In this document: piece by piece, positions 1 through 9,434 of the stretch
How the letters are laid out: each line of letters begins with the position of its first letter
Position numbering within the stretch: position 1 is the stretch's first letter
Origin: Allorhodopirellula heiligendammensis
Lineage (GTDB): Bacteria; Planctomycetota; Planctomycetia; Pirellulales; Pirellulaceae
Length of the DNA: 64,000 nt
Reading direction: 5' to 3'
NCBI RefSeq assembly: GCF_007860105.1
Contig: NZ_SJPU01000002.1
Span: 2,571,882-2,635,881, forward strand
Notes under the pieces: model-generated
What the model saw: only the letters and a program-made list of their open reading frames with translations
What the model was told of the DNA's origin: nothing
Database searches by the model: none
Position numbers and translations under genes: made by a program

Positions 1-1
1 T

Positions 2-106
2 TCCTTCGGCGGCTCCCTCGACCAAGCCGAAATTCGGCTGAAGTATTACAACGAGGTCTTGGAGCAAGCAATCGAGGCGGTTCGAGAGTCCCGTGAGGGA
101 CGATAG
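2..106 (+). CDS. C-terminal end of an unidentified protein (partial)
   Basis: An open frame runs in from the left edge of the window and stops at TAG 104-106, leaving 34 residues that end ESREGR. The tail is charged and looks helical (LDQAEIRLKYYNEVLEQAIE). It has no start in the window and is too short to identify. I call it coding because it is continuous to the edge and because the palindromic intergenic repeats begin directly after its stop. Function unknown. Confidence 0.5.
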   Translation, partial: SFGGSLDQAEIRLKYYNEVLEQAIEAVRESREGR

Positions 107-289
107 CTCAATGCCGGGGACGCAAGTCCCCGGTAGAAAATACACCTACCGATTCAGCCCCGAACGGGGCGACAGCGATTCGAGATGCCAGGTCTGGTTT
201 CGCTGTCGTCCCTCTCGGGACTTCGGTTTGAGGAACCGGTACATCCGGGGACTGACGTCCCCGGCAGAGAGGTGCCGTGCCTCCGGCAC
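107..289. repeat. Palindromic intergenic repeat cluster
   Basis: This gap consists of hairpins. The same perfect 8-bp hairpin, CCGGGGAC-N4-GTCCCCGG, occurs twice, at 114-133 and 245-264. Between them lie GCCCC/GGGGC and CGACAG/CTGTCG arms, and after the second copy a GTGCC/GGCAC pair. No coding frame of substance is present. It separates two converging genes and may act as a bidirectional terminator, but there is no clear T-tract; an interspersed palindromic repeat family is the better description. Confidence 0.6.
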
Positions 290-1381
290 TCACTGATTCC
301 GGCTCTCTAGCATCCGCCGAACTCGCTCTTCGATGATGGCTTTCTTAACGCTTTCAGATTCTCGTTTCTGAATATCTTGGCGTATTTTGTCCAGTTTGGA
401 CTCGAGCGCACGGAATTCTAGTTTTTGTATCTCAGTGTGGGTGTGATAGTCGGCTGCTACATACATCGAGATTATTTTCCGAATCTGTTCAGCTGATGCC
501 TCCGATTTGATCGACGCTTTCGCCTTTTGCCGTAGTTGCTCGATGAGACGTTTGCTGCGATCGATCTGCATTTTGATCTGATCATCCGTGAGCTTGGGGG
601 GACTGCCTGCGCCAAATGGATCAAACTCGTCGGTGGTCGGGGCAGGAGCGTCAAATGGATCCGAAGATTGCTTGGGATCGCCACCACCAAACGGGTCACC
701 GCCGCCACTTCCGAATGGATCGGCACCTCCGCCGCCGAAAGGATCGTCACTTGGGTCATAAGGTATCTCATAGATATCGAGGCGCGGTTGATGAGAAAAC
801 CCATCGTCGAGGGCATTGGAGAGTGCGACCGCGACGTTACCATAGTTGCCAGCCTCAGCACTCATATCCTCGCTATTCCAAAACGGGACCCGTAGCCAAA
901 TAGTTTCCGGGTAACTGATCTCCTCAGCGTCGGGTTTTTTTTCGATGGTCTCAACGTGGTTGATCCCAAACCGCAGAGCGATTAGCTGAACTTTTCTCTT
1001 GAACTTTTTCTGGTCAGTTTCATCCAAGTCCTGTGGCATCACCGCAACGACGATTTTATGACGGTCCGAAGGGATCGCAGTTTCAACGTCCACGTCGATG
1101 GTGTCGAATACGGGCGGCGAGAACTGCAAGGGATTGAGAGGGTCGAGATTGTCGAAGTAACTCAGCACATCGCTTGCATCAACAAACGGAGGCTGCGCGA
1201 AATCGTAGTCGTTGCCCAACATGATCACGACTTTGAGCGGCATCTGGCTAGTAGCAGGCTGCCCTCCCATACCTCCTGCCATGACTGACTGGGCAGATAC
1301 GATTGTTGCGGGCAAGGCCGCAAAGAGGAGTGCAGACAGACCACCTCTTGCCAGAAATTTCCAAACAGATCGATTCATCAT
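290..1381 (-). CDS. Secreted protein of unknown function with DPFG-rich linker
   Basis: A 363-residue protein with a signal peptide (hydrophobic core at about residues 14-27, likely cut after VSAQ or nearby). A globular region follows (about 45-215). Then comes a low-complexity Gly/Asp/Pro/Phe linker with repeated DPFG units (about 218-265), and finally a highly charged, probably helical C-terminus rich in Lys, Glu and Arg (about 268-363). No known family recognised. It overlaps the stop of the upstream kinase gene by ATGA, so it is very probably co-translated with it and could be a target or output of that kinase pathway; this link is inference. Either of two adjacent Met codons (1381 or 1378) could be the start. 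Confidence 0.75.
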   Translation of the reverse strand: MMNRSVWKFLARGGLSALLFAALPATIVSAQSVMAGGMGGQPATSQMPLKVVIMLGNDYDFAQPPFVDASDVLSYFDNLDPLNPLQFSPPVFDTIDVDVETAIPSDRHKIVVAVMPQDLDETDQKKFKRKVQLIALRFGINHVETIEKKPDAEEISYPETIWLRVPFWNSEDMSAEAGNYGNVAVALSNALDDGFSHQPRLDIYEIPYDPSDDPFGGGGADPFGSGGGDPFGGGDPKQSSDPFDAPAPTTDEFDPFGAGSPPKLTDDQIKMQIDRSKRLIEQLRQKAKASIKSEASAEQIRKIISMYVAADYHTHTEIQKLEFRALESKLDKIRQDIQKRESESVKKAIIEERVRRMLESRNQ

Positions 1382-2823
1382 CGCGATTCTCCTTCAACTT
1401 CAGGAACAGAAAAGGGAACTTCCGCACTCGGCGAAGACACCCGCTGCGACAAAGCATCGATCTCATCACTCAGTGATCGCAAGTCTTCGTCAATCGGGTC
1501 GACCGGTGCTGTCCAAATTGGGTTGGATGGTACAGGCCGTTCAGCATCACTGATCGCGTCGGGAGGTGGCGCATACCTGAGTTGTGAATACGCCACCCAA
1601 ACGATCACCGGCAAGCAGAGCACTGCCAACAAAAAACCGCACACAATCACGAGTCGGCGTTTTCGTTTTCTAGGCTTCAATTCGGGCGGTAAATCGGCAC
1701 CGGGTTGTTGAACATGCACGAGACAGGACTCCAATAACGATTGCACTTGATTGGCACTGGCGAACCGATCAACTGCGTCTTTACATAGCAATCTGTCAAC
1801 GAGCGTTTCATACCACCCTGGGATCGATGGCGCGGTCATGTGAAGTGGCCGGTGTGAATGATCGGTGATTTTGCGCAGAATCCCGTAGCTCGTTTCGCCC
1901 CGAAACGGTGCGACGCCGCTCGCCATGGCATAGAGCACACTACCGAGCGAAAACAGATCGCTACGAGCGTCGATCGGTTCGCCCCGCGCCTGTTCGGGTG
2001 ACATGTAGCCCGGCGTCCCCGCGATCACACCCGAGCGCGTGACGGAGGCATCGTCGGCGGCGCGGGCGAGCCCGAAGTCGGTTAGCATCGCCCGTTCGAT
2101 GCCTCGTTCGAGCAAGATATTGGCCGGTTTGACGTCGCGATGAACGAGCCCTTGTTTGTGTGCCGCAGAGAGTCCCGCACTGACTTGCACTCCGATCCGC
2201 AAGCATTCCTCCATCGGCAGCGGCCCGTCGGCAGCCAACCGCTGCTGGAGCGAGTGGCAGGCGACAAAGGGCATCACCAGAAATGGCAATCGCGCCGAAG
2301 ATTCGCTGACCGATAGAATCGGCATCACATTGGGATGCACGATCGCAGCGGTCGCAAGCGCCTCCCTCATGAACCGCTGCCTCGCGATCGCCAGGGTCGC
2401 CAAGTGCGGCGACATGACCTTTAACGCAACCGGGCGATTGAGCTCTACTTGAAACCCCTTCAGCACAATCCCCATGCCGCCTTGGCCAATCACCGACAAG
2501 ACTTCGTAGTCTCCCAAGCGACCGATCGCGTCGGGGTGATCCGACGGCTGCAAGAATGTCACGGCAAAATCAGCGAGGTTCCCGGTGCCATGATCGGCGA
2601 AATCCGTCGACCGCGCTGCCAGACACTCCCGGCTGAGCGACTGAGTAATCCGCTCGCACGACGTTGGATCGGCCGCTAGGTGCTGCAACCGATCACAGCA
2701 TGCTGGGCATTGATCCAGATGCGAAATCAGGACGGACTCGAGAACGTCATCAACGTCACCGTGGATCGATGCGGCCAACACCTCGTCATCTGGATGATCG
2801 TGTTTCAATGATTGCCTGGTCAC
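1378..2823 (-). CDS. Membrane-anchored Ser/Thr protein kinase with N-terminal HxxxCxxC motif
   Basis: A 481-residue Hanks-type kinase. Residues 35-42 (HLDQCPAC) form an HxxxCxxC motif like the zinc-binding anti-sigma domain. The kinase domain follows: glycine loop GQGGMG (113-118), Lys135 in VALKVM, catalytic HRDVKPAN (228-235), DFG (249-251) and GTPGYMSPEQ (269-278). All catalytic residues are present. A Lys/Arg-rich stretch precedes one membrane helix (about 389-411), and a short acidic tail lies outside. Start is GTG; its GTGA overlaps the stop of the upstream sigma remnant, and its own stop overlaps the next gene (ATGA), so three frames are coupled. In planctomycetes such kinases sit beside ECF sigma factors and are thought to control them; here the partner sigma gene is broken. 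Confidence 0.9.
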   Translation of the reverse strand: MTRQSLKHDHPDDEVLAASIHGDVDDVLESVLISHLDQCPACCDRLQHLAADPTSCERITQSLSRECLAARSTDFADHGTGNLADFAVTFLQPSDHPDAIGRLGDYEVLSVIGQGGMGIVLKGFQVELNRPVALKVMSPHLATLAIARQRFMREALATAAIVHPNVMPILSVSESSARLPFLVMPFVACHSLQQRLAADGPLPMEECLRIGVQVSAGLSAAHKQGLVHRDVKPANILLERGIERAMLTDFGLARAADDASVTRSGVIAGTPGYMSPEQARGEPIDARSDLFSLGSVLYAMASGVAPFRGETSYGILRKITDHSHRPLHMTAPSIPGWYETLVDRLLCKDAVDRFASANQVQSLLESCLVHVQQPGADLPPELKPRKRKRRLVIVCGFLLAVLCLPVIVWVAYSQLRYAPPPDAISDAERPVPSNPIWTAPVDPIDEDLRSLSDEIDALSQRVSSPSAEVPFSVPEVEGESR

Positions 2824-3065
2824 TTCATCACCTCATCGATCAGATGGCGGATGCGGGCGATGAGCATTCGAATTGCGTCCGAGCCGCCGAGCGGGGCAGG
2901 ATGGCGACGGACGCCCGCCATGAACTTGATCACGATATGACGTGCAATGGTGTGGACCCAACGGCGAAATGATGCTTCGCGTCCGTCGGCTGACCATTGG
3001 TCGACCGAGCTAGCGATTGCGAGCAGGATCTGCTGGGTAACGTCGGCCACATGGCCGATGCCAGC
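2820..3065 (-). pseudogene. ECF sigma factor remnant (region 2 only)
   Basis: The frame reads AGIGHVADVTQQILLAIASS..., with SFRRWVHTIARHIVIKFMAG matching the region-2 pattern of planctomycete ECF factors (DDVxQEVLxxVxxS...SFRxWLxxIARNxxINF). It is cut at both ends. Upstream it runs straight into the in-frame TAA of the ankyrin gene with no N-terminal sigma sequence. Downstream it ends after about 22 further residues, without region 4. The only start is an internal GTG (3050), giving at most 76 residues. Its stop overlaps the kinase GTG start (GTGA). I read it as the fossil of a sigma-kinase pair, left by a deletion whose edge is near 3065. A short functional protein is less likely. Confidence 0.65.
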
Positions 3066-3794
3066 TTATTTCGAGAGTGCGCGGACGACTTCGGAGTGCC
3101 CGTTCTTTTCAGCAAAACTCTTGGCGGTGTCGCCGTCGATGTCGCGGCGTCCTTTGTCGGCTTTGTGCTCGAGTAGCAAATTCACCACCTCGAGCTGGCC
3201 CTCGGAGGCGGCGTGCATGAGCGCTGTAAACCCCTCGCCGGTGTCGGTTGCGTTGACGTCAGCCCCCGCATCGAGCAGCGATTTGCAGGTCGCTGCGTTG
3301 TCGCCAGTCGCGGCGAACATCAATGCTGTACGGCCCATGGAATCGCGGTCACCGACGTTCGCACCCTGTTCGAGCAATAGCTTGACCGTCGCGGTATGTC
3401 CGTTGAAACCAGCGAGCATCAAGGCGGTTCGCTGTTCCTCGTCACGCACATTGATATCGGCTCCGGCATCAATGGCTTGCTCAATCGCCTCGGTGCGTCC
3501 CTCAAGAGCGTCTTCCATGAACTTGGCGACATCCACGGTCGGCTTGGCAGGTGGTTCCACTTGGGCAGGCGTCGCTTTCGCAGCGGACTTCTGCTTGTCA
3601 GAGGCTTCGGTGGTCCCTGGGTCCGACTTGGAGCCAGCCTCGGTTGCCGGCTGCGATTTTTCGTCGGATTGGGTGAGCGTCGAATCACCGGAAGAGCTGG
3701 GCGTTTTAGCGCAGCCGACGAGCACCAGCATGGCGACGCAAAGAAGACACCGTGACAAGTTGACAGCCATTTTTCGGAGGAGCGTTTTATTCAT
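3066..3794 (-). CDS. Ankyrin-repeat lipoprotein
   Basis: A 242-residue protein with a lipoprotein signal (hydrophobic core then LVGC, Cys28). A Ser/Glu/Lys/Pro-rich linker (about 30-85) follows, then four to five ankyrin repeats (about 88-240). Typical repeat signatures are visible: GADINVRDEEQRTALMLAGF, GANVGDRDSMGRTALMFAAT, GADVNATDTGEGFTALMHAA and KGRRDIDGDTAKSFAEKNGH. Ankyrin repeats mediate protein binding, and the lipobox places the protein on the outer or cytoplasmic membrane facing the periplasm. The stop codon is in frame with, and directly abuts, the sigma remnant downstream. It is divergent from trhO across 145 bp, which must hold both promoters. Partner unknown. Confidence 0.88.
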   Translation of the reverse strand: MNKTLLRKMAVNLSRCLLCVAMLVLVGCAKTPSSSGDSTLTQSDEKSQPATEAGSKSDPGTTEASDKQKSAAKATPAQVEPPAKPTVDVAKFMEDALEGRTEAIEQAIDAGADINVRDEEQRTALMLAGFNGHTATVKLLLEQGANVGDRDSMGRTALMFAATGDNAATCKSLLDAGADVNATDTGEGFTALMHAASEGQLEVVNLLLEHKADKGRRDIDGDTAKSFAEKNGHSEVVRALSK

Positions 3795-3939
3795 GCACGC
3801 ATCATAACATGGACGACTCGATGTTGCGCGGAGTGACTGCGTTGAACCATCTTGATTTGCCGATTCGGGCGGTCGCCGGTAGACTCTTGCAATTCATCTA
3901 CTCCATTCCATTTCTCGTCTCGTTTGCGGTGGAATTGTC

Positions 3940-4956
3940 TTGACCGACCACGCCGTTAATTCTAGCTTTTCGCCAACCGAGCCAGCCCCTGTCTTGGTGG
4001 CGGCTCTGTATCGCTTTACCCCGCTGACCGATCACGCATCGCTCCAAGCTCCGCTACTCGATCGAATGCAGCAGGAGAGCATTTTTGGCACGCTGTTACT
4101 CGCCCACGAAGGCATCAACGGCACAATCGCGGGTGAGCCTGCAGCACTGCGAGCGTTCGTGAATTGGCTGCGAAACCTTGACTATGATGCTCACAAGCCA
4201 TTTGCGTCGACGGACGTGAAGTGGTCAACGTGCGAGCAGATCCCATTTCGACGTGCCCGCGTGCGGCTGAAAAAAGAAATCGTCACTTTGGGTGTCGACG
4301 GTATCGATCCGCTCCACAGTGTCGGAACGTACGTCGATCCTGAGGACTGGAACGCGCTCGTGGACGATCCGGACGTGATCTTGATTGACACCCGCAACGA
4401 TTACGAAATCGAGATTGGAACTTTCACTGGAGCGGTGAACCCGAACACGGATTCCTTCCGCGAGTTTCCCAAGTACGTCGCTGAACACCTCGACCCTGAG
4501 CGGCATCCGAAAGTCGCGATGTTCTGCACCGGCGGGATTCGCTGCGAAAAATCAACAGCCTACCTGAAGGAATGCGGTTTTTCGGAAGTCTACCACCTGC
4601 GAGGCGGTATCCTCAATTACTTGGAAAAAGTGTCGCCAGACCATTCTCGCTGGCAGGGCGAGTGCTTTGTTTTCGATAGCCGCGTGTCAGTGGACCACCA
4701 ACTGCAAACGGGCCAGCATGTTCTGTGTCACGGATGTGGGTGGCCGGTGACACCCGAGATGAAAGACGATTCTCGATATGAACATGGCGTGGCCTGCCCG
4801 CGCTGCGCCGCCCAAGTGACCGACGAGCAGCGTCGCCGTCGCCGGGAGCGACAAGCACAAATCGATCGGCTGCAAGCCGAGACACCAGCCAAAGGCCTTC
4901 AAGCAAACTCTTCATCGATCCCGAGCCATCCGATATCAGCGACGCCCAGTCAATGA
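3940..4956 (+). CDS. trhO: tRNA uridine(34) hydroxylase, rhodanese family
   Basis: A 338-residue protein matching the TrhO/YceA family, which with O2 hydroxylates U34 of certain tRNAs to ho5U. The N-terminal domain carries the family signature [13 protein letters not shown] (about 53-65). A rhodanese domain follows (about 130-235) with the catalytic loop [10 protein letters not shown], Cys196 being the predicted active cysteine, and the RGGILNYLE segment. The C-terminus has two CxxC pairs (CHGC 263-266, CPRC 286-289) that look like a zinc ribbon, then an Arg-rich helix. The start is TTG at 3940; no ATG precedes the conserved N-terminus. The stop overlaps the next ORF (ATGA). Confidence 0.92.
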   Translation: MTDHAVNSSFSPTEPAPVLVAALYRFTPLTDHASLQAPLLDRMQQESIFGTLLLAHEGINGTIAGEPAALRAFVNWLRNLDYDAHKPFASTDVKWSTCEQIPFRRARVRLKKEIVTLGVDGIDPLHSVGTYVDPEDWNALVDDPDVILIDTRNDYEIEIGTFTGAVNPNTDSFREFPKYVAEHLDPERHPKVAMFCTGGIRCEKSTAYLKECGFSEVYHLRGGILNYLEKVSPDHSRWQGECFVFDSRVSVDHQLQTGQHVLCHGCGWPVTPEMKDDSRYEHGVACPRCAAQVTDEQRRRRRERQAQIDRLQAETPAKGLQANSSSIPSHPISATPSQ

Positions 4957-7250
4957 TCAATGATGATTCACAACAGGGTGAATCCAGGATGAACGACTCC
5001 GATCATGACACCCCTCCTGACGCTGCATCTCAAGTCACGCCACCCATTCGTCGACATCTGGGGCTTATTGGCGCAACCGGAGTCGGCGTGGGCGGGATCG
5101 TCGGCGGCGGAATACTCGCCTTAGCGGGCGTGGCGTTTGCCGTGACGGGACCGGGGGCGATCGTCGCGTTTGCTCTCAATGGATTGATCGCCCTGCTGAC
5201 GGCGTTAAGCTTTGCGGAGATGTCGTCCAAGTTCCCTGAATCGGGCGGCACCTATCTCTTCAGCCGCAAAGTGCTGTCGGTCGAAGCGGCCTTCACAGTC
5301 GGTTGGGTGGTGTGGTTCGCATCGATCGTCGCGGCAGTGCTCTACGCGATTGGCTTTGGTAGTTTCGCCGCCCTCATGTTGAGTGAAGTGCTTGCCCAGC
5401 GGGGCAGTGCACCGGCCTGGGTTGGCGACGAGCGTCTTGTTCCCTCGATCGCCTTAGCGACCACCCTGCTGCTGGGTCTGGTCATGATGCTTCGCAGCGG
5501 CGGGGGCGGTCCGTGGGTCAATGCCGCGAAACTTCTCGTATTCTCGGTCTTGATCGCGGGCGGCATGTGGGCGGTAGCCAGCCAAAGCCCATCCCAGACG
5601 CGGCATGCGCTGCACCCGTTTCTGATTGCCGGGACGGGAGGGCTGATCCAGGCGATGGGCTACAGTTTCATTGCTTTGCAAGGCTTTGATTTGATCGCCG
5701 CGGTAGGCGGTGAGGTTCGCAATCCAGCCAAAAATATTCCGCGGGCGATGATCCTATCATTGATCATTGCGCTGCTGATCTATCTGCCGCTGCTGTTTGT
5801 GCTCACCGTCGTCGGTACACCGCCAGGCATGTCGATCGCAGAACTCGCCGCCGAAGATCCAGAGGTCGTTGTAGCGGTGGCGGCTGAACAATTTCTGGGG
5901 ACGACGGGCTACTGGCTGGTAATCGCCGCCGCTTTGCTGTCAATGTTCACGGCTTTGCAGGCCAACTTATTTGCAGCGTCGCGGATCGCGTTGGCAATGT
6001 CGCGCGATCATACGCTGCCATCATGGATCTCGAGACTGAGCGGACACTCACAGACGCCCTGGGTCGCAGTACTCGTTACGATGCTGCTGATCGGCGGCTT
6101 GATCATCGCTTTACCGGACGTGGCGGCTGCGGGTGCGGCGTCGAGTCTCATTTTCCTGGTCACCTTTGCTATCGCCCACGGCCTGGCAGTGCTGATCCGT
6201 CGACGCAGCCTATCGCCCCCACCGTTCCGATCTCCGGCGTATCCACTGGTGCCTGTCTTAGGCGGGCTAGCCTGCCTCAGTTTGGCGACGTTCCAAGGAA
6301 TTGCCGTACCGACTGCAGGGTACATTGCTGTGGCATGGTTAACCCTGGGCGGGATCCTATTCCTGACCCTGTTTGCGCGGCGAGCGAGATTAACGGATGT
6401 TTCGAATATCGCCTCCGACCCTGAACTGGCGAGACTGCGAGGCAGCACGCCATTGATGTTAGTACCGATTGCCAACCCGCATAACGCTGGCCCCATGGTT
6501 GCCCTGGCGGAAACACTCGTCCCTTGGAACGTGGGTCGGGTTCTTGTGCAAACGGTCGTGGAGGCACCCGTGGACTGGGACCCTGTCGCTGACGTGAAAC
6601 CCTTGCAACGACTGGCCAGCGTACAGTCGCGGATTCTACAAGCATCCGTGCGATTGGGCATTCCCTGCGAGACGCTGACGACGGTATCCTCGAAGCCACT
6701 CGAAGAGATCGCCCGTGTGGCGAAACTGCACCGCTGCGAATCAGTGCTACTGGGCTTAAGCGAAATCACACAAGACAGCACTGACTCGCCGCTCGAGAGT
6801 CTGCTCAGTCAACTGGCATCGGACGTCGTGGTGCTGCGCGCCCCCAGGGATTGGCAGTTGGCACATGCCGATCGAATCCTCGTTCCAGTCGGCGGGCAGG
6901 GCGGCCACGACTACCTCCTCACACGCCTGCTCAGTAGCCTGTCTCGCAATCAAAAACGAAAGGTGCAGTTTTTACGGATCGTCCCTACTGGCATGTCCGC
7001 GTCCGATCGCAACCGCATTGCCAAAGACCTCAAGCGAACTGCTCAAGAGAACTCCAGTCACGGTGGGGATGTCGAGGTCATTGCCAGTGACGATGCGATT
7101 GGCACGATTGTCGATCGAGCCGGTGAACACGGATTGATCGTACTGGGAGTTCAGCGACTCGGCCCTCGGCAAAAACTTTTTGGCGACTTTACGCGACGAA
7201 TCGCACGGCAGACCCAATGCCCAATTATCATCATTAGTCGTCGTGGCTAG
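4953..7250 (+). CDS. APC-family permease with C-terminal universal-stress-like domain
   Basis: A 765-residue inner-membrane protein. The N-terminal ~470 residues hold about 12 membrane helices with APC-superfamily hallmarks: [16 protein letters not shown] near helix 1, [20 protein letters not shown] after helix 2, and a conserved [20 protein letters not shown] loop. The soluble C-terminus (about 500-765) looks like two tandem Usp-type folds, the second starting [14 protein letters not shown] and ending [14 protein letters not shown]. This architecture suggests an amino-acid/polyamine or cation-linked transporter gated by a nucleotide-binding domain; the substrate cannot be told. ATGA overlap with trhO at 4953 argues for that start, but Met13 (4989) is possible. 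Confidence 0.88.
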   Translation: MINDDSQQGESRMNDSDHDTPPDAASQVTPPIRRHLGLIGATGVGVGGIVGGGILALAGVAFAVTGPGAIVAFALNGLIALLTALSFAEMSSKFPESGGTYLFSRKVLSVEAAFTVGWVVWFASIVAAVLYAIGFGSFAALMLSEVLAQRGSAPAWVGDERLVPSIALATTLLLGLVMMLRSGGGGPWVNAAKLLVFSVLIAGGMWAVASQSPSQTRHALHPFLIAGTGGLIQAMGYSFIALQGFDLIAAVGGEVRNPAKNIPRAMILSLIIALLIYLPLLFVLTVVGTPPGMSIAELAAEDPEVVVAVAAEQFLGTTGYWLVIAAALLSMFTALQANLFAASRIALAMSRDHTLPSWISRLSGHSQTPWVAVLVTMLLIGGLIIALPDVAAAGAASSLIFLVTFAIAHGLAVLIRRRSLSPPPFRSPAYPLVPVLGGLACLSLATFQGIAVPTAGYIAVAWLTLGGILFLTLFARRARLTDVSNIASDPELARLRGSTPLMLVPIANPHNAGPMVALAETLVPWNVGRVLVQTVVEAPVDWDPVADVKPLQRLASVQSRILQASVRLGIPCETLTTVSSKPLEEIARVAKLHRCESVLLGLSEITQDSTDSPLESLLSQLASDVVVLRAPRDWQLAHADRILVPVGGQGGHDYLLTRLLSSLSRNQKRKVQFLRIVPTGMSASDRNRIAKDLKRTAQENSSHGGDVEVIASDDAIGTIVDRAGEHGLIVLGVQRLGPRQKLFGDFTRRIARQTQCPIIIISRRG

Positions 7251-7484
7251 CTGTCCCTCACCCCACTCAGTGCGGCAAATTAATCGCTACAGTCATTTTG
7301 ACCGGAATCTGATGGGTGGCAACTCTTCTCAAGATTAAAATATTCGCTCAAGAACCATTGACCAACCCGAGGCTGCGACGTTCACTTGGACCGGAACCTC
7401 TCCCAGATCGGCGAATTTGGTGATGCTGCGCCCGTGTTTCACACGACTGATTTTTGCTTTAAACGCTAACCGTTGGAATGGCCC

Positions 7485-9389
7485 ATGCCTGCCCACTTAT
7501 CACGAATGACCCCTGCTCGTCGCACACTCTATGCGTTGGTTGCCTGCGTGACCTCCACGACCCCGGCATCGGCATGTTGCTTGACGGACTGGCTGTACGG
7601 TCGGCAACCGGCCTACGCGGTCGCCCCGGCCGTGCCGGTGACCCCCGGTTACGCGGCAGCCTGCCCAACGGCGCCCTACACGGCCGGATACACTCCCTAT
7701 AGGGCCGGATACACTCCCTATACCGCAGGATACACGCCTGTGGTGACCGCTGCGCCGAATTCGTCGGTGTTGCCACTGGCGGGCTCGAGTATCTACGCGC
7801 AACCCAGCTCGGTTCAGCAGCCCGCCTACGCGGCCGTCCCGCTCAATAACCCATCGGTATACTCCGATCTTCCGATCACTTCGGGATATCGTGGTGCGGT
7901 GCCTGCGGGTGGTGCGCCCTACGGGATCGGAAATGTCTATCCCAATAATTACGCCTCTGCTTCGCCCAGTGTCATCACAACACCGGCAACGACCTATCAA
8001 GCGAATTACGGCTCCTCGGTACAGCTGCCTGTCACCACAACCTACGCTGCCCCACCGAGAGGTGGCCTGGCGAGATTCTTTGATTCGCTATTGGGGACTG
8101 GATATCGAACATCGTATTACTCCGCTCCGGTCACCTACTACCGACCGGCAACCACAGTCGACCCGGTCACCGGAACGACGGTAACGATTCAGCAATCCTG
8201 TGCATCGACGGTCGAGCAAGTGCAGCGTACACCCTATACAACCTTCGAACCGGCAGCGTCTTACGCCCAAACGCCAGCTCCAGGTACGTCGTATGAAATG
8301 ACACCTTCGGGGATTGCCCCGTGCAATGCCACGTCCCCATGCGATTCCTCCGCAGGCACGCTCTACGGTACCTCCTCCATTCCATCGACTGTCCTACCGA
8401 ACGGCTACGGAAGTTCACTCGGAGGTACAACGGCCAACGGCGATTTGCAGCCACTAGATCCCCCCACGCTACCACCGCCGCCTATCACGTCGAATTTTTC
8501 TGGTCGACTGAGTTACCCGGATACCGATACGAGCGACGTGTACGCGAACCTGAGTCCATTGACGGGCAGCTCTTCGCCGAGCATTCCCAGTTACCAACGC
8601 GAAGTGCAAGCGGATCTCAAGCCGCTTTCCGCCCCCAGCCTGCAGTCAGCCAAGCCCGCGTACTCAGATCAGCGCGACAGCTCAGCGGCCGTTGACGACG
8701 CCTATCGACAAGGCTACGAAGCTGGCCGCACCGCCACTGAGAAAGAGTCTGCAGCGAAAACAGCACCGGCAATTCCGTCCTACGGTGCACCGGAGAATGC
8801 GAATAGCGATCCTTATGGCAGCAGTCGTAGCAGGGACAATTCTGAAGCCCCACGGCCTTCAACAGATTCGCATTATCAACTCAATCCTCCGGACAACAGC
8901 CGATCATCGGCGGATGATGCATCCCAGCGCACCCGTGCAGAGATCGAGCGTGATGAGCGAGACCTGCAAGGATTGACAACCGGAGGTCCGAGTGCTCAGG
9001 GAAATAATCGATTGGTTTACGAATCATCTGATTCGGCCCCCCGAGTTCGCCCGATCCCCGCACCGGACGACTATCACAATCCGTTTGATTCATCCGAGAA
9101 GCTAACAGCCCCTGACTTGCTGCCGGCGCTGCCGCCACCCTCGGCTTCGTACTACCGCGGCGCGCCGCGAACGTCGGGACACTCCAATCAGCCGCAACGC
9201 CTCAGCGTCCCGGTTCGCGAAGCGTCGATCCAAGGCACCAGTGACCGCATGCCCGCCTATTCGCCACGCGAGGCAGCGACCGGCCGTGCCACCGAACCAG
9301 CACCGGCTCGGCCGACGCAAGCCAATTCGTGGCAATCCAAAGTGCGTCAACAGTCACACGACAGTGGCTGGTATACGAAAGGTCGTTGA
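7485..9389 (+). CDS. Secreted Tyr/Pro/Ser-rich protein with GYTPY repeats
   Basis: A 634-residue exported protein. The signal peptide (about 1-30) ends PASA, and a Cys-Cys pair follows (CCLTDWLYGRQP). Near residues 55-80 the unit AGYTPY is repeated; the rest is low-complexity, rich in Tyr, Pro, Ser, Thr and Asn, with a central folded-looking piece (RGGLARFFDSLLGTGYRTSY, about 190-209). A charged region (about 400-435, DAYRQGYEAGRTATEKESA) may be helical. ATG 7485 is chosen over an upstream in-frame TTG (7473). No catalytic motif is recognised; a cell-surface or envelope structural protein is the best guess. The 234 bp upstream hold no other gene. Confidence 0.75.
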   Translation: MPAHLSRMTPARRTLYALVACVTSTTPASACCLTDWLYGRQPAYAVAPAVPVTPGYAAACPTAPYTAGYTPYRAGYTPYTAGYTPVVTAAPNSSVLPLAGSSIYAQPSSVQQPAYAAVPLNNPSVYSDLPITSGYRGAVPAGGAPYGIGNVYPNNYASASPSVITTPATTYQANYGSSVQLPVTTTYAAPPRGGLARFFDSLLGTGYRTSYYSAPVTYYRPATTVDPVTGTTVTIQQSCASTVEQVQRTPYTTFEPAASYAQTPAPGTSYEMTPSGIAPCNATSPCDSSAGTLYGTSSIPSTVLPNGYGSSLGGTTANGDLQPLDPPTLPPPPITSNFSGRLSYPDTDTSDVYANLSPLTGSSSPSIPSYQREVQADLKPLSAPSLQSAKPAYSDQRDSSAAVDDAYRQGYEAGRTATEKESAAKTAPAIPSYGAPENANSDPYGSSRSRDNSEAPRPSTDSHYQLNPPDNSRSSADDASQRTRAEIERDERDLQGLTTGGPSAQGNNRLVYESSDSAPRVRPIPAPDDYHNPFDSSEKLTAPDLLPALPPPSASYYRGAPRTSGHSNQPQRLSVPVREASIQGTSDRMPAYSPREAATGRATEPAPARPTQANSWQSKVRQQSHDSGWYTKGR

Positions 9390-9434
9390 GCAGCTTCTTA
9401 ATCTTTGCAGCCAGATATTTGCAGCTGGGGTTGC

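Noticed and set aside
2-106. Transposase end at the left edge
   Set aside because: Only 34 residues are visible, with no recognisable catalytic residue; no basis for such a call.
2947-3807. 286-residue + strand ORF
   Set aside because: Antisense to the clearly real ankyrin lipoprotein; Ser/Ala-rich composition expected of a shadow frame.
6008-6781. 257-residue - strand ORF
   Set aside because: Antisense to the permease; no family motif and typical shadow composition.
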